A model generated the notes under the pieces. It worked only from the letters and a program-made list of their open reading frames with translations. It was not told the DNA's origin and ran no database searches. The position numbers were made by a program, and so were the translations under genes. Positions 52,115 through 60,656 of a DNA stretch of 64,000 nt are shown piece by piece. How positions within the stretch are numbered: the first letter of the stretch is position 1; every line of letters begins with the position of its first letter. This DNA comes from CAIMZW01 sp037133095 (GTDB taxonomy: Bacteria; Actinomycetota; Actinomycetes; Nanopelagicales; Nanopelagicaceae): positions 1 to 64,000 of the forward strand of contig JBAXOT010000003.1 in the NCBI GenBank assembly GCA_037133095.1, written 5' to 3'.

Positions 52115-54562
52115 ATGGCACAAAACGATATCCCGAGCCGAGCAAAGATTGTCATTATTGGCGGTGGGGTTGGTGGCACTTCGGTTGCTTATCATTTGGC
52201 CCAACTGGGCGAGCGGGATGTGATCCTCCTTGATCGGAGCGATCTCACCAGTGGTTCTACTTTTCACAGCGCAGGTCTTGTCGGGCAACTGCGAGCTGAT
52301 CCAACTCTTACCAAAATGAATATGCACTCGGTTGACCTGTACCGCGAACTCGAAAAGTCCGAGACGCCCCCAAGTTGGCGCGAATGCGGCAGTATCAAAT
52401 TGGCATCAACCCCGGAGCGACTTGAAGAGATCCGCCGCCAGATCGGCTGGGCTCGCACCTTTGGCTTGGACCTGAGAGAGATCTCACCTAAGGAGGCGAA
52501 AGAACTTTTTCCGCTGATTGATATCAATGGCGTGGTCGGTGCCTGCTTTATGCCATCAGATGGTCAGGTGGATCCTTCTCAACTTGCCCATGCCTTAGCC
52601 AGCGGCGCACGCAAGGGCGGGGTCCAGATTTTCACTCATACTCGAGTCACGGCCATTTTCACTTCCTACGGTCGCGTCACCGGAGTTCAAACTGATAAAG
52701 GTTTTATCGAATGCGAAGTCGTAGTCAATTGTGGCGGCATGTTTGCGCCGGAGATTGGCCGTTTAGTCGATGTGCGAATCCCGATCGTACCTATGAGCCA
52801 TCAATATCTCATCACGGAAAATTTCCTACCTGCTGGATCGCCAACTTTGCCCTCACTTCGTGATCCAGATTTGTTGATCTACTTCCGCCAAGAAGTTAAC
52901 GGCCTGGTCATGGGTGGCTATGAACGCAATTCCAAACCGTGGACTGCTTCGAGGGAAAGTTTTGATGCGATTCCTTCCGATTTCAACGGAAAATTACTCC
53001 CCGATGAATGGGAACGCTTTGAAGAGATCGCCGTCAATTCCCAGATCCGCGTACCTAAAATGGCCGACGTTGGAGTTAAGAACTTCATCAACGGTCCTGA
53101 AGGCTTCACCCCTGACAATGAATTCTGTTTAGGTGAAACCAGCGTCGGTGGCTTTTATGTTGCGGCGGGCTTTTGCGCTCATGGCATCGCTGGCGCGGGC
53201 GGCATCGGCAAGGTGATGGCCGAATGGATTGTCGGGAATGAACCACCCATGGACCTATGGCACATGGATATTCGACGATTCGGAAAGTCATACAACTCCC
53301 CTGCCTTTACTCTGGATCGCATTCAAGAAAATTATGAGCAGTATTACGACATTCACTACCCGGGTGAAGAACGGCAAGTAGGAAGACCGCTGCGGACGTC
53401 GCCCATCTATCCATGGCATCAAGATCAAGGTGCCACGTTCGGCGAAAAGGCTTCCTGGGAACGGGTCAACTTCTACCCGGCGCAGAACGCGGATGAAGCA
53501 ACCAGGCCGTATGGTTGGGCTGGAAAGAATTGGTCGCCTTCAGTCCAAGAGGAACACCGAGCAACGCGCGAGAGCGCAGGAATTTTTGACGAGTCCAGTT
53601 TCGTGAAGATATCCATCACCGGTGATCGTGCTGGTGAATTTCTCAATCTTGTCTGTGCGAATAACGTCGTTCGGGGTGTCAATCGAACGATCTACACCCA
53701 AGCGCTCAATCATCATGCTGGCATTGAATCTGACTACACGGTCACGCAAATATCCGATACCGAATTTATGATCGTTACTGGAACCGCTTTCGCCGGACAT
53801 GACATTGGATGGTTGTTGAAACAACGACGCGAAAAAAATTATGAAGATGTCACCATCATTGACATCACAGATTCCTTGGCAGTATTTGGAATTTGGGGAC
53901 CAAAAGCCCGTGAGATATTGCAATTGACGACTGATTACGACCTGAGCTCGATTAATTTTCCTTTCATGCACTCGCGAACCATTTCGATTGCAGGACACGA
54001 ACTGAGGGCGACCCGCATCACTTACGTGGGCGAACTCGGCTGGGAACTTTATCTCCCCGTCACTGCTGGTCCAGATGTATGGGATGCGCTCATTACCGCT
54101 GGAGTTCCGTTGGGTCTACGTCCGTGCGGATATCGAGCCATAGAGTCGCTCCGTCTTGAGAAGGGCTACCGCGCTTGGGGCGTCGAAATCACTTCGGAGA
54201 CCAACCCAGTCGAAGCTGGCTTGGAATTTGCAGTGTCCAGCAAAAAGCAAGATTTCATTGGCAAGTCCGCACTAAGGCCTGCCGATCAACAAACGCGAAA
54301 ATTGGTGGCGCTCACTTTCGACGATATACGACAAGTGCCGCTCGGAAATGAGCCGATTCGCAAAGGCAATCGGATTATTGGTCGTGTAAAGAGCGGCGGA
54401 CAGGGCTACACCATTGGCAAGGCGATCGGGTATGCCTACCTTCCGATAGCCGATGCGATAGTCGGTTCCGTTGTCGATGTGGAATTTTTTGGCCAATGGC
54501 ATTCTGGAACCATACGTTCAGAACCACTTTTCGACCCCGAAGGTTCTAGAGTTCGGCAATGA
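52115..54562 (+). CDS. Dimethylglycine/sarcosine dehydrogenase-like FAD protein with GcvT domains
   Basis: An 815-aa fusion. Residues 1-380: FAD-dependent DAO fold with IVIIGGGVGGTSVAYHL and GSTFHSAGL, where His51 sits at the covalent-FAD position of dimethylglycine dehydrogenase. A linker domain follows, then two GcvT-type domains (about 450-810) with VTQISDTEFMIVTG, YVGELGWELYLP and the C-terminal beta-barrel. Relatives oxidise N-methylated glycines and hand the methyl carbon to tetrahydrofolate. ATG 52115 is the only start before the glycine motif. The class I amidotransferase overlaps its stop by 4 bases. Confidence 0.88.
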   Translation: MAQNDIPSRAKIVIIGGGVGGTSVAYHLAQLGERDVILLDRSDLTSGSTFHSAGLVGQLRADPTLTKMNMHSVDLYRELEKSETPPSWRECGSIKLASTPERLEEIRRQIGWARTFGLDLREISPKEAKELFPLIDINGVVGACFMPSDGQVDPSQLAHALASGARKGGVQIFTHTRVTAIFTSYGRVTGVQTDKGFIECEVVVNCGGMFAPEIGRLVDVRIPIVPMSHQYLITENFLPAGSPTLPSLRDPDLLIYFRQEVNGLVMGGYERNSKPWTASRESFDAIPSDFNGKLLPDEWERFEEIAVNSQIRVPKMADVGVKNFINGPEGFTPDNEFCLGETSVGGFYVAAGFCAHGIAGAGGIGKVMAEWIVGNEPPMDLWHMDIRRFGKSYNSPAFTLDRIQENYEQYYDIHYPGEERQVGRPLRTSPIYPWHQDQGATFGEKASWERVNFYPAQNADEATRPYGWAGKNWSPSVQEEHRATRESAGIFDESSFVKISITGDRAGEFLNLVCANNVVRGVNRTIYTQALNHHAGIESDYTVTQISDTEFMIVTGTAFAGHDIGWLLKQRREKNYEDVTIIDITDSLAVFGIWGPKAREILQLTTDYDLSSINFPFMHSRTISIAGHELRATRITYVGELGWELYLPVTAGPDVWDALITAGVPLGLRPCGYRAIESLRLEKGYRAWGVEITSETNPVEAGLEFAVSSKKQDFIGKSALRPADQQTRKLVALTFDDIRQVPLGNEPIRKGNRIIGRVKSGGQGYTIGKAIGYAYLPIADAIVGSVVDVEFFGQWHSGTIRSEPLFDPEGSRVRQ

Positions 54563-55278
54563 CCACTGCCGTACCTCCAATCATTCTCGCTATTCAGAAT
54601 GACCATACTGATCCCCCTCATTTGGCCGGTCGATGGTTGATGGAACTTGGGTTCCAGATTCAGGTGTTACGGGCAGATCAGGGCGAGTTTGTACCAGCTA
54701 CGGTTCCGGACGGAGTTGCGGGTGTGATGCCGCTGGGCGGGCATATGGGCGCTCTCGATGATCACATCGCTGATTGGTTGCCGAACGAGCGCGCGCTCCT
54801 CGCAGATGCCGTCGCGCGCGAAATTCCAGTCTTTGCCATTTGCTTAGGTTCACAATTGTTAGCAGAGGCGACTGGCGGTTCCGTCTCTCGTGCCGAAGTG
54901 GGTGAAGTCGGCGTCTACACGATTGAAACCACATCTGATGCCGGGGATGATCCAGTATTTACCATGCTCGGTGGCAGCAAGGTGGCTCAGTGGCATGAGG
55001 ATGAAGTATCGGTCTTGCCACCAAATGCGGTGAGATTGGCCTATAGCCCCCTCTGTCCGAATCAGATTTATCGAATTGGAAGAACAACCTATGCGGTGCA
55101 ATTTCATCCCGAAATCGACACGTCCATTATTCGCAATTGGGAAGCGGATGCGGATAACGCATTCCTGGAGTCCGGCAAGAAGACCGTGGAACCAGAGATG
55201 GCCGCAGCCGAAGCTGAACTTGAATTGATTTGGAAGCCAGTTATTCAAAATTGGGGCAGATTAATTTTATCGCTGTAA
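54559..55278 (+). CDS. Class I (type 1) glutamine amidotransferase-like protein
   Basis: A 239-aa class I GATase fold. Nucleophile elbow PVFAICLGSQLLAEATGG, and catalytic His-x-Glu in YAVQFHPEIDT. No synthase domain is attached. PuuD (gamma-glutamyl-GABA hydrolase) has this architecture, so hydrolysis of a gamma-glutamyl amide is a reasonable idea here, next to a gamma-glutamyl-ligase-type GS gene. ATG 54559 overlaps the flavoprotein stop. Confidence 0.82.
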   Translation: MTTAVPPIILAIQNDHTDPPHLAGRWLMELGFQIQVLRADQGEFVPATVPDGVAGVMPLGGHMGALDDHIADWLPNERALLADAVAREIPVFAICLGSQLLAEATGGSVSRAEVGEVGVYTIETTSDAGDDPVFTMLGGSKVAQWHEDEVSVLPPNAVRLAYSPLCPNQIYRIGRTTYAVQFHPEIDTSIIRNWEADADNAFLESGKKTVEPEMAAAEAELELIWKPVIQNWGRLILSL

Positions 55279-55319
55279 CAAATAAGGCGGTCCGAATTAA
55301 TCGGGCCGCCCTATTTGTT
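55277..55319. terminator. Bidirectional terminator
   Basis: AACAAATA-AGGCGG-TCCGA ... TCGGG-CCGCCC-TATTTGTT forms a long stem between the convergent amidotransferase and permease genes. A-rich and T-rich arms flank it on both sides, so it can end transcription from either direction. Confidence 0.87.
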
Positions 55320-55327
55320 TAGTTATT

Positions 55328-56872
55328 TCAGATCTGACGAATTGGTCCCTTGAACCACTTCTTTACCGACAGATGCCACCAGATCCACAAGAAGATCAAA
55401 GCGCCACCAGTGATGATTGGTGCATAGTTCACAGCGGTCCAGTTAAAGCCTTTCGCTCCTGGCCAGCCCAATGGTGAGAATGGCAGAACAAAATAAATCG
55501 TAATAAATACGATTTCAGCAACCGCAAGAGTGTTCATCCACTTGTACTTGGAACCCAAAGTCCAAGCGCCTGGCACGAAATTACTTCCGGCCCGAAGACG
55601 CAAGAAAATTGGAATCATGAAAGCGGTGTACAGCGAAATGACACAGACGGAGACAACAGCGTAGAACGCAGTTGGTACGCCGGCAGAACTCTTCCATAGA
55701 GCAGGCAAAGTCATAACGACTCCAGAGATTGACGAGATCAAAATTGCATTTACTGGAGTGCCGTTTTTATCGACCTTGCGCCAGTGCTTGCTGCCAGGCA
55801 CTGCACCATCGCGCGAAAACGCGAACATCATGCGCGAGCAAGAGGTAAGGCAAGCGGCAACGCAGAACAATTGGCCGAGTGTGGTGATGATGATGACTAA
55901 TTTGTAGAGGGCGCCATCGCCGAGTGCACTGTTAATCAGCGCAATGACTGAGCCAATTCCAAAGGGATTTACCTTCGGATCAACGGAGTTGATGACATCC
56001 GACTTGGTGGCGGCAAAGAGGAATGCCATCAAGAGCAAATAGCCACCAACGGCCGAGTAGAAAATGGATTTCCAGATTCCTTTAGCAGCGGCGACATGCG
56101 CATTCTTGGTCTCTTCAGAGAGGTGGGCTGAGGCATCAAAACCAGTAATCGTGTATTGAGTCAGCAAGAAACCAAGCGGCAGAACGTAGAACCAATAACT
56201 GTGGCTACTAAAACCAGAGTTATTGATCCGAGTGGTGAACATCCACTTCAAAGTGGTGTGATGTGTTGGGGCAAAGACCATAATCAAGATGATGGCTGCA
56301 GATCCAAAAACGTGCCACCATACCGAAATATTGTTAATCATCGCGAGAATTGTGTGCCCGTAAATATTTATCAGAGTTACCACTGTGATGATGATCAAGA
56401 AGAGGACGAATTGTTGCTTTATAAAGTCCCCACCCATAAAGCTGGTGAGGTATGACTTCCAGAACTCGCCAATAATAATGTTCACGAATGCAGTGGCACC
56501 GTAGCCGACTGAAGCGGTCACAGATACAAGTCCGATGAGGTTGAGCCAGCCCGTATAGAAACCAGCCTTAGCCCCACCTAATTTAGAAGCCCACCAATAG
56601 ATGCCACCCGATGTTGGGTAAGCGGATGCGAGTTCGGACATACTGAAACCAATAATCAAAATAAAGGCCGCAACCACCGGCCAGCCAATCGAGATTGCGA
56701 TTGGACCACCGTTATTCCACGCTTGGGCAAAGGTCGTGAAACAACCCGACAAGATGGAAATAATGGAGAACGAAATCGCGAAGTTGGAGAAACCGGACCA
56801 GGATCGATGAAGCTCCTGTTTATATCCGAGTTCTGCTAAACGTCTTTCATCATCATGTTGTTCAGTGGACAT
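55328..56872 (-). CDS. APC-family amine/amino acid permease
   Basis: A 514-aa permease with about twelve helices. The N-terminal ELGYKQELHRSWSGFSNFAIS, then GWPVVAAFILIIGFSMSELASAYPTSGGIYWW and GAKAGFYTGWLNL, are characteristic of the amino acid/choline transporter (ACT) branch that includes GABA and choline carriers of fungi. It faces the GS-like operon across a 208-bp region with palindromes. Uptake of an amine for the adjacent pathway is the likely role. Confidence 0.9.
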   Translation of the reverse strand: MSTEQHDDERRLAELGYKQELHRSWSGFSNFAISFSIISILSGCFTTFAQAWNNGGPIAISIGWPVVAAFILIIGFSMSELASAYPTSGGIYWWASKLGGAKAGFYTGWLNLIGLVSVTASVGYGATAFVNIIIGEFWKSYLTSFMGGDFIKQQFVLFLIIITVVTLINIYGHTILAMINNISVWWHVFGSAAIILIMVFAPTHHTTLKWMFTTRINNSGFSSHSYWFYVLPLGFLLTQYTITGFDASAHLSEETKNAHVAAAKGIWKSIFYSAVGGYLLLMAFLFAATKSDVINSVDPKVNPFGIGSVIALINSALGDGALYKLVIIITTLGQLFCVAACLTSCSRMMFAFSRDGAVPGSKHWRKVDKNGTPVNAILISSISGVVMTLPALWKSSAGVPTAFYAVVSVCVISLYTAFMIPIFLRLRAGSNFVPGAWTLGSKYKWMNTLAVAEIVFITIYFVLPFSPLGWPGAKGFNWTAVNYAPIITGGALIFLWIWWHLSVKKWFKGPIRQI

Positions 56873-56958
56873 GAAGGGTAATCCGCCTCTCTAGAAGTTG
56901 AACCTGAGTGTGCTACTTCACAAAGGATTTTGGAAGGTAACTCACGGGGATTCCTCAC

Positions 56959-56989
56959 ATTTGTTACAAATATTTAACTCGAAAGTTAA
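56959..56989. promoter_or_regulatory. Two palindromes in the permease/GS-like intergenic region
   Basis: ATTTG-TTA-CAAAT at 56,959-56,971 and TTAACT-CGAA-AGTTAA at 56,974-56,989, both perfect, between the divergent permease and GS-like genes. The position suits an operator acting on both promoters, about 100 bases from either start. The binding protein is unknown; the TetR downstream is a candidate. Confidence 0.55.
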
Positions 56990-57080
56990 TCGCTTCTAAA
57001 GTTGTTCAGGCAATTTCGGTTACACCGAACGGTGCTTGCTTAAATTTTTTCTTGTGGAATGCTCACGGCAGGAGGAAAAA

Positions 57081-58445
57081 ATGTCGCTACAAGGAAAACG
57101 TCTTTCGCTGGAGCAATTACGATCTGATGTCGCTGCTGGTGTGATTGATACCGTCGTCGTAGGTGCCACGGATATGCAGGGTCGCCTACAAGGCAAGCGG
57201 ATTCATGCACCATTCTTCATCGAAGACACCTTGAAGAACGGCACGGAGGGGTGCAACTACCTGCTTGCTGTCGATATAGATATGAATACCGTGCAGGGAT
57301 ATGACATCTCCTCGTGGGACACCGGATATGCGGATATGGGTATGGCGCCAGATCTTGCGACGTTGCGCATGCTGCCCTGGCACCCTGGAACCGCCATGGT
57401 GTTGGCCGATTTTGTCGACCATCACCACCAAGGAATCTCGGTCTCCCCGCGAACTGTTTTGAAAACTCAACTGGAGCGTCTTCACAATGCTGGGATGGTT
57501 GCGCTCTGCGGCACCGAACTTGAATTTATCGTCTTTAAAGAAACCTTCGAGGAGGCATGGGATAAGGGCTATAACGGCTTAACTCCAGCCAATCAATACA
57601 ACGTGGATTACTCACTCAGCGGCACCGCGCGGGTGGAGAAGTTGCTCCGGGCCATTCGTCTCAATATGGACGGTGCGGGATTGATAGTGGAATCAGCCAA
57701 AGGCGAGTGCAACTTTGGCCAGCATGAGATTGCCTTTCGCTATGAGGATGCCCTCACGACCTGTGATAACCATTCGGTGTACAAAATGGGCGCTAAAGAG
57801 ATTGCTTCGGAACAAGGTTGCTCCTTGACTTTTATGGCAAAGTTCAATGAAAAAGAGGGCAACTCTTGCCATATCCACCTCTCGTTCCGCGACCTGGATG
57901 ACAAGGCCATCATGGCGGGCGATGCTGGCGATGGGATGTCGGAATTAGGTCGGGTATTTCTGGCTGGCCAGCAAGCTCATATGCGCGAGCTTTCACTCCT
58001 TTTTGCACCGAATATCAACTCCTACAAGCGCTACCAGGCGGGCACCTTCGCTCCAACAGCAATCAAGTGGGGTCGAGATAACCGAACCTGCGCATTGCGA
58101 TTGGTTGGCCAAGGACATTCACTGCGGATCGAAAATCGCGTTCCAGGTGGCGATGTCAATCCTTATCTAGCCGTGGCAGGAATGGTTGCAGCGGGGCTCG
58201 ATGGCATCGAAAAGAATCTTCCTCTCGAACCGATTTTCACGGGTAACGCCTACGCGTTAGAAACGTCCAGGTTCCCCACCTCATTGCGCGAGGCCCGAGA
58301 TCTTTGGGTAAATAGCGAATGGGTGAGAGAGACTTTTGGGGAAGATGTCCAGAAGCATTACGCCCACATGGCTGATACTGAGATTGATGCTTTCTCTCGC
58401 GCCGTCACTGATTGGGAGCGCTTCCGCAGTTTCGAACGTATGTAA
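57081..58445 (+). CDS. Glutamine-synthetase-like gamma-glutamyl-amine ligase
   Basis: A 454-aa GS-fold protein, ATG 57081 after an AGGAGG ribosome site. Seen: ATDMQGRLQGKRI, GTELEFIVFKETFEEA, SAKGECNFGQHEIAF, NSCHIHLSF, NINSYKRYQAGTFAPTAIKWG and RIENRVPGGDVNPYLA. These features separate it from GlnA (41,119) and place it with PuuA/GlnA3/GlnA4/GlnT-type enzymes, which ligate glutamate to an amine such as putrescine or ethanolamine. It is first in the operon with ALDH, SDR and class II GATase. Confidence 0.88.
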   Translation: MSLQGKRLSLEQLRSDVAAGVIDTVVVGATDMQGRLQGKRIHAPFFIEDTLKNGTEGCNYLLAVDIDMNTVQGYDISSWDTGYADMGMAPDLATLRMLPWHPGTAMVLADFVDHHHQGISVSPRTVLKTQLERLHNAGMVALCGTELEFIVFKETFEEAWDKGYNGLTPANQYNVDYSLSGTARVEKLLRAIRLNMDGAGLIVESAKGECNFGQHEIAFRYEDALTTCDNHSVYKMGAKEIASEQGCSLTFMAKFNEKEGNSCHIHLSFRDLDDKAIMAGDAGDGMSELGRVFLAGQQAHMRELSLLFAPNINSYKRYQAGTFAPTAIKWGRDNRTCALRLVGQGHSLRIENRVPGGDVNPYLAVAGMVAAGLDGIEKNLPLEPIFTGNAYALETSRFPTSLREARDLWVNSEWVRETFGEDVQKHYAHMADTEIDAFSRAVTDWERFRSFERM

Positions 58446-58477
58446 CACCAACTCAAAGATTACGAGAGAATGAACCC

Positions 58478-59842
58478 ATGACCTCCTACACAATCATTAA
58501 TCCGACGACCGCAAAGCCAGTTCAAGATATCCATCTTGCCGATCTCTTCGAGACCGATGTCGCGATTGAAAAAGCGGAACGTGCCTTTCAAACCTGGCGC
58601 CTGGTCTCCCCTGGTGATCGTGCCAAATTGTTGCGTCGATTTGCCGCCATCGTTGAAGAACACAATGAAGAACTCGCCCAATTAGAGGTTCTTAACTCTG
58701 GTCACACGATTGGCAATGCGCGATGGGAAGCCGGCAATGTTGCCAACGTATTGAACTATTACAGCGCCGCACCAGAAAGACTCTTTGGCCGACAAATTCC
58801 GGTTCCCAACGGCATCGACATTACCTTCAAAGAACCACTGGGCGTCATTGGAATTATTGTTCCCTGGAACTTTCCAATGCCTATCGCGGGTTGGGGTTTT
58901 GGTCCAGCGCTGGCTGCCGGCAACACTGTCGTACTGAAGCCAGCCGAAGTCACCCCTTTGACCGCAATTCGTTTGGGCGAGTTAGCCTTAGAGTCTGGTA
59001 TTCCTGAGGGCGTCTTCAATATCATCCCAGGCAAAGGATCCGTTGTCGGCGAGCGATTTGTCTCCCATCCTGCCGTCAGGAAGATTGTCTTCACCGGTTC
59101 CACGTCGGTCGGAAAACACATCATGCAAGGCTGTGCAGCACAGGTGAAGCGGCTGACCCTAGAGCTCGGTGGCAAGAGTGCAAATATTATTTTTGATGAT
59201 GCCGATATTGAAAAGGCAGCAGCCGGTGCACCAGGGGCCGTCTTTGATAATGCCGGTCAAGATTGTTGCGCTCGTTCCCGAATTTTGGTTCAGAAGTCGG
59301 TCTACGACCGCTTCATGTCGCACTTCGAGACCGCAGTCAAAGCATTCCGATGCGAGGATCCCGCTCTGGAGACGGCTGAGATGGGTCCGTTGATTTCTGC
59401 CGCTCACCTCGAACGAGTTCGTGAGTTTGTGCCAGAAGGTTCGGAGATCGCTTTCCAAGGCACGGCACCATCAGGTGATGGCTATTGGTTCCCACCCACG
59501 GTTCTGACACCCAAGAGCTCGGAGGATCGTGCCTACCGCGAGGAAGTTTTTGGTCCAGTGGTATCGGTACTGCCTTTCACGGACGAAGCCGACGCAATTC
59601 GGATTGCCAACGATTCGGAATACGGCCTTTCTGGATCCATCTGGTCCCGAGATATCGGCCGCGCTGTTCGCGTTTCCCGCGGGGTCGAAGCCGGAAATCT
59701 TTCGGTTAATTCCAATTCTTCCGTCAGATACTGGACCCCGTTCGGTGGCTACAAACAATCTGGCCTAGGTCGTGAATTAGGCCCTGATGCCCTTGATGCA
59801 TTTACAGAAACAAAGAACGTTTTCTTCGACACTCAAAACTAG
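58478..59842 (+). CDS. Aldehyde dehydrogenase (NAD(P)+)
   Basis: A 454-aa ALDH. ATG 58478 is chosen over an upstream open frame that overlaps the GS-like gene. Seen: GIIVPWNFPMPIAGWGFGPAL, LKPAEVTPLTAIRL, VFTGSTSVGKHIM, the general base region LELGGKSANIIF, catalytic Cys in DNAGQDCCARSRI and EVFGPVVSVLPF. It probably oxidises the aldehyde made from a gamma-glutamyl amine or amino alcohol to the acid. Confidence 0.93.
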   Translation: MTSYTIINPTTAKPVQDIHLADLFETDVAIEKAERAFQTWRLVSPGDRAKLLRRFAAIVEEHNEELAQLEVLNSGHTIGNARWEAGNVANVLNYYSAAPERLFGRQIPVPNGIDITFKEPLGVIGIIVPWNFPMPIAGWGFGPALAAGNTVVLKPAEVTPLTAIRLGELALESGIPEGVFNIIPGKGSVVGERFVSHPAVRKIVFTGSTSVGKHIMQGCAAQVKRLTLELGGKSANIIFDDADIEKAAAGAPGAVFDNAGQDCCARSRILVQKSVYDRFMSHFETAVKAFRCEDPALETAEMGPLISAAHLERVREFVPEGSEIAFQGTAPSGDGYWFPPTVLTPKSSEDRAYREEVFGPVVSVLPFTDEADAIRIANDSEYGLSGSIWSRDIGRAVRVSRGVEAGNLSVNSNSSVRYWTPFGGYKQSGLGRELGPDALDAFTETKNVFFDTQN

Positions 59843-59854
59843 GAGATAAATAAT

Positions 59855-60625
59855 ATGGAGCGATTGAAAGATCGAGTTGCTGTTATCACTGGCGCTGCCA
59901 GTGGCATTGGTTATGCAACGGCAAAGCGATTCGCCGAAGAAGGCGCAAAAGTAGTTGTCGTTGATCTCAACGAAGAAACAGGAAATCAAGTTGCCACTGA
60001 ACTTGGTGGCACTTACATTAAGGCGAACGTCACCTCGGAAGAAGATGTCCAACGGATGTACAAGGTCGCATTCGATACTTACGGCCGAATTGATATCGCA
60101 TTTAACAATGCTGGTATTTCACCACCAGATGATGATTCCATTTTGACTACAGGCATTGACGCTTGGCGCCGAGTTCAGGAAGTAAACCTGACCTCAGTAT
60201 TCCTCTGCTGCAAGTACGTATTGCCATATATGCAAAAGGCCGGGAAGGGTTCCATCATCAACACGGCATCTTTTGTGGCAACTATGGGAGCCGCTACCTC
60301 TCAGATCTCGTACACGGCATCTAAAGGTGGCGTCCTGGCGATGAGTCGCGAACTCGGTGTGCAATTCGCGCGTGAAGGCATCAGAGTCAACGCACTCTCC
60401 CCTGGTCCAGTTAACACACCTCTGCTTCGCGAACTTTTTGCCTCCGATCCGGAGCGTGCCGCACGTCGACTCGTACATATTCCCTTTGGCCGTTTTGCTG
60501 AAGCGTCAGAAATAGCAGCCGCCGTCGCATTCCTTGCTTCGGATGACTCCTCTTTCATCACCGCATCAAACTTCCTAGTTGATGGTGGTATCAGTGGCGC
60601 GTACGTGACTCCACTGTCAGAATAA
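59855..60625 (+). CDS. SDR-family oxidoreductase
   Basis: A 256-aa short-chain dehydrogenase, complete. VAVITGAASGIGYATAKRF, VVDLN (Asp after beta2 suggests NAD preference), NNAGISPP, catalytic YTASK and NALSPGPVNTPLL. AGGAG precedes the ATG, 12 bp after the ALDH stop. If the substrate is an amino alcohol, this could make the aldehyde that ALDH then oxidises (inference). Confidence 0.92.
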   Translation: MERLKDRVAVITGAASGIGYATAKRFAEEGAKVVVVDLNEETGNQVATELGGTYIKANVTSEEDVQRMYKVAFDTYGRIDIAFNNAGISPPDDDSILTTGIDAWRRVQEVNLTSVFLCCKYVLPYMQKAGKGSIINTASFVATMGAATSQISYTASKGGVLAMSRELGVQFAREGIRVNALSPGPVNTPLLRELFASDPERAARRLVHIPFGRFAEASEIAAAVAFLASDDSSFITASNFLVDGGISGAYVTPLSE

Positions 60626-60656
60626 GCACTTACAAAGGAATTAAGGAGAGCGCAGA

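Noticed and set aside
52108..52179. N-terminal extension of the kinase-like gene into the flavoprotein
   Set aside because: It would overlap the flavoprotein start and its sequence is hydrophobic with no match to the kinase family.
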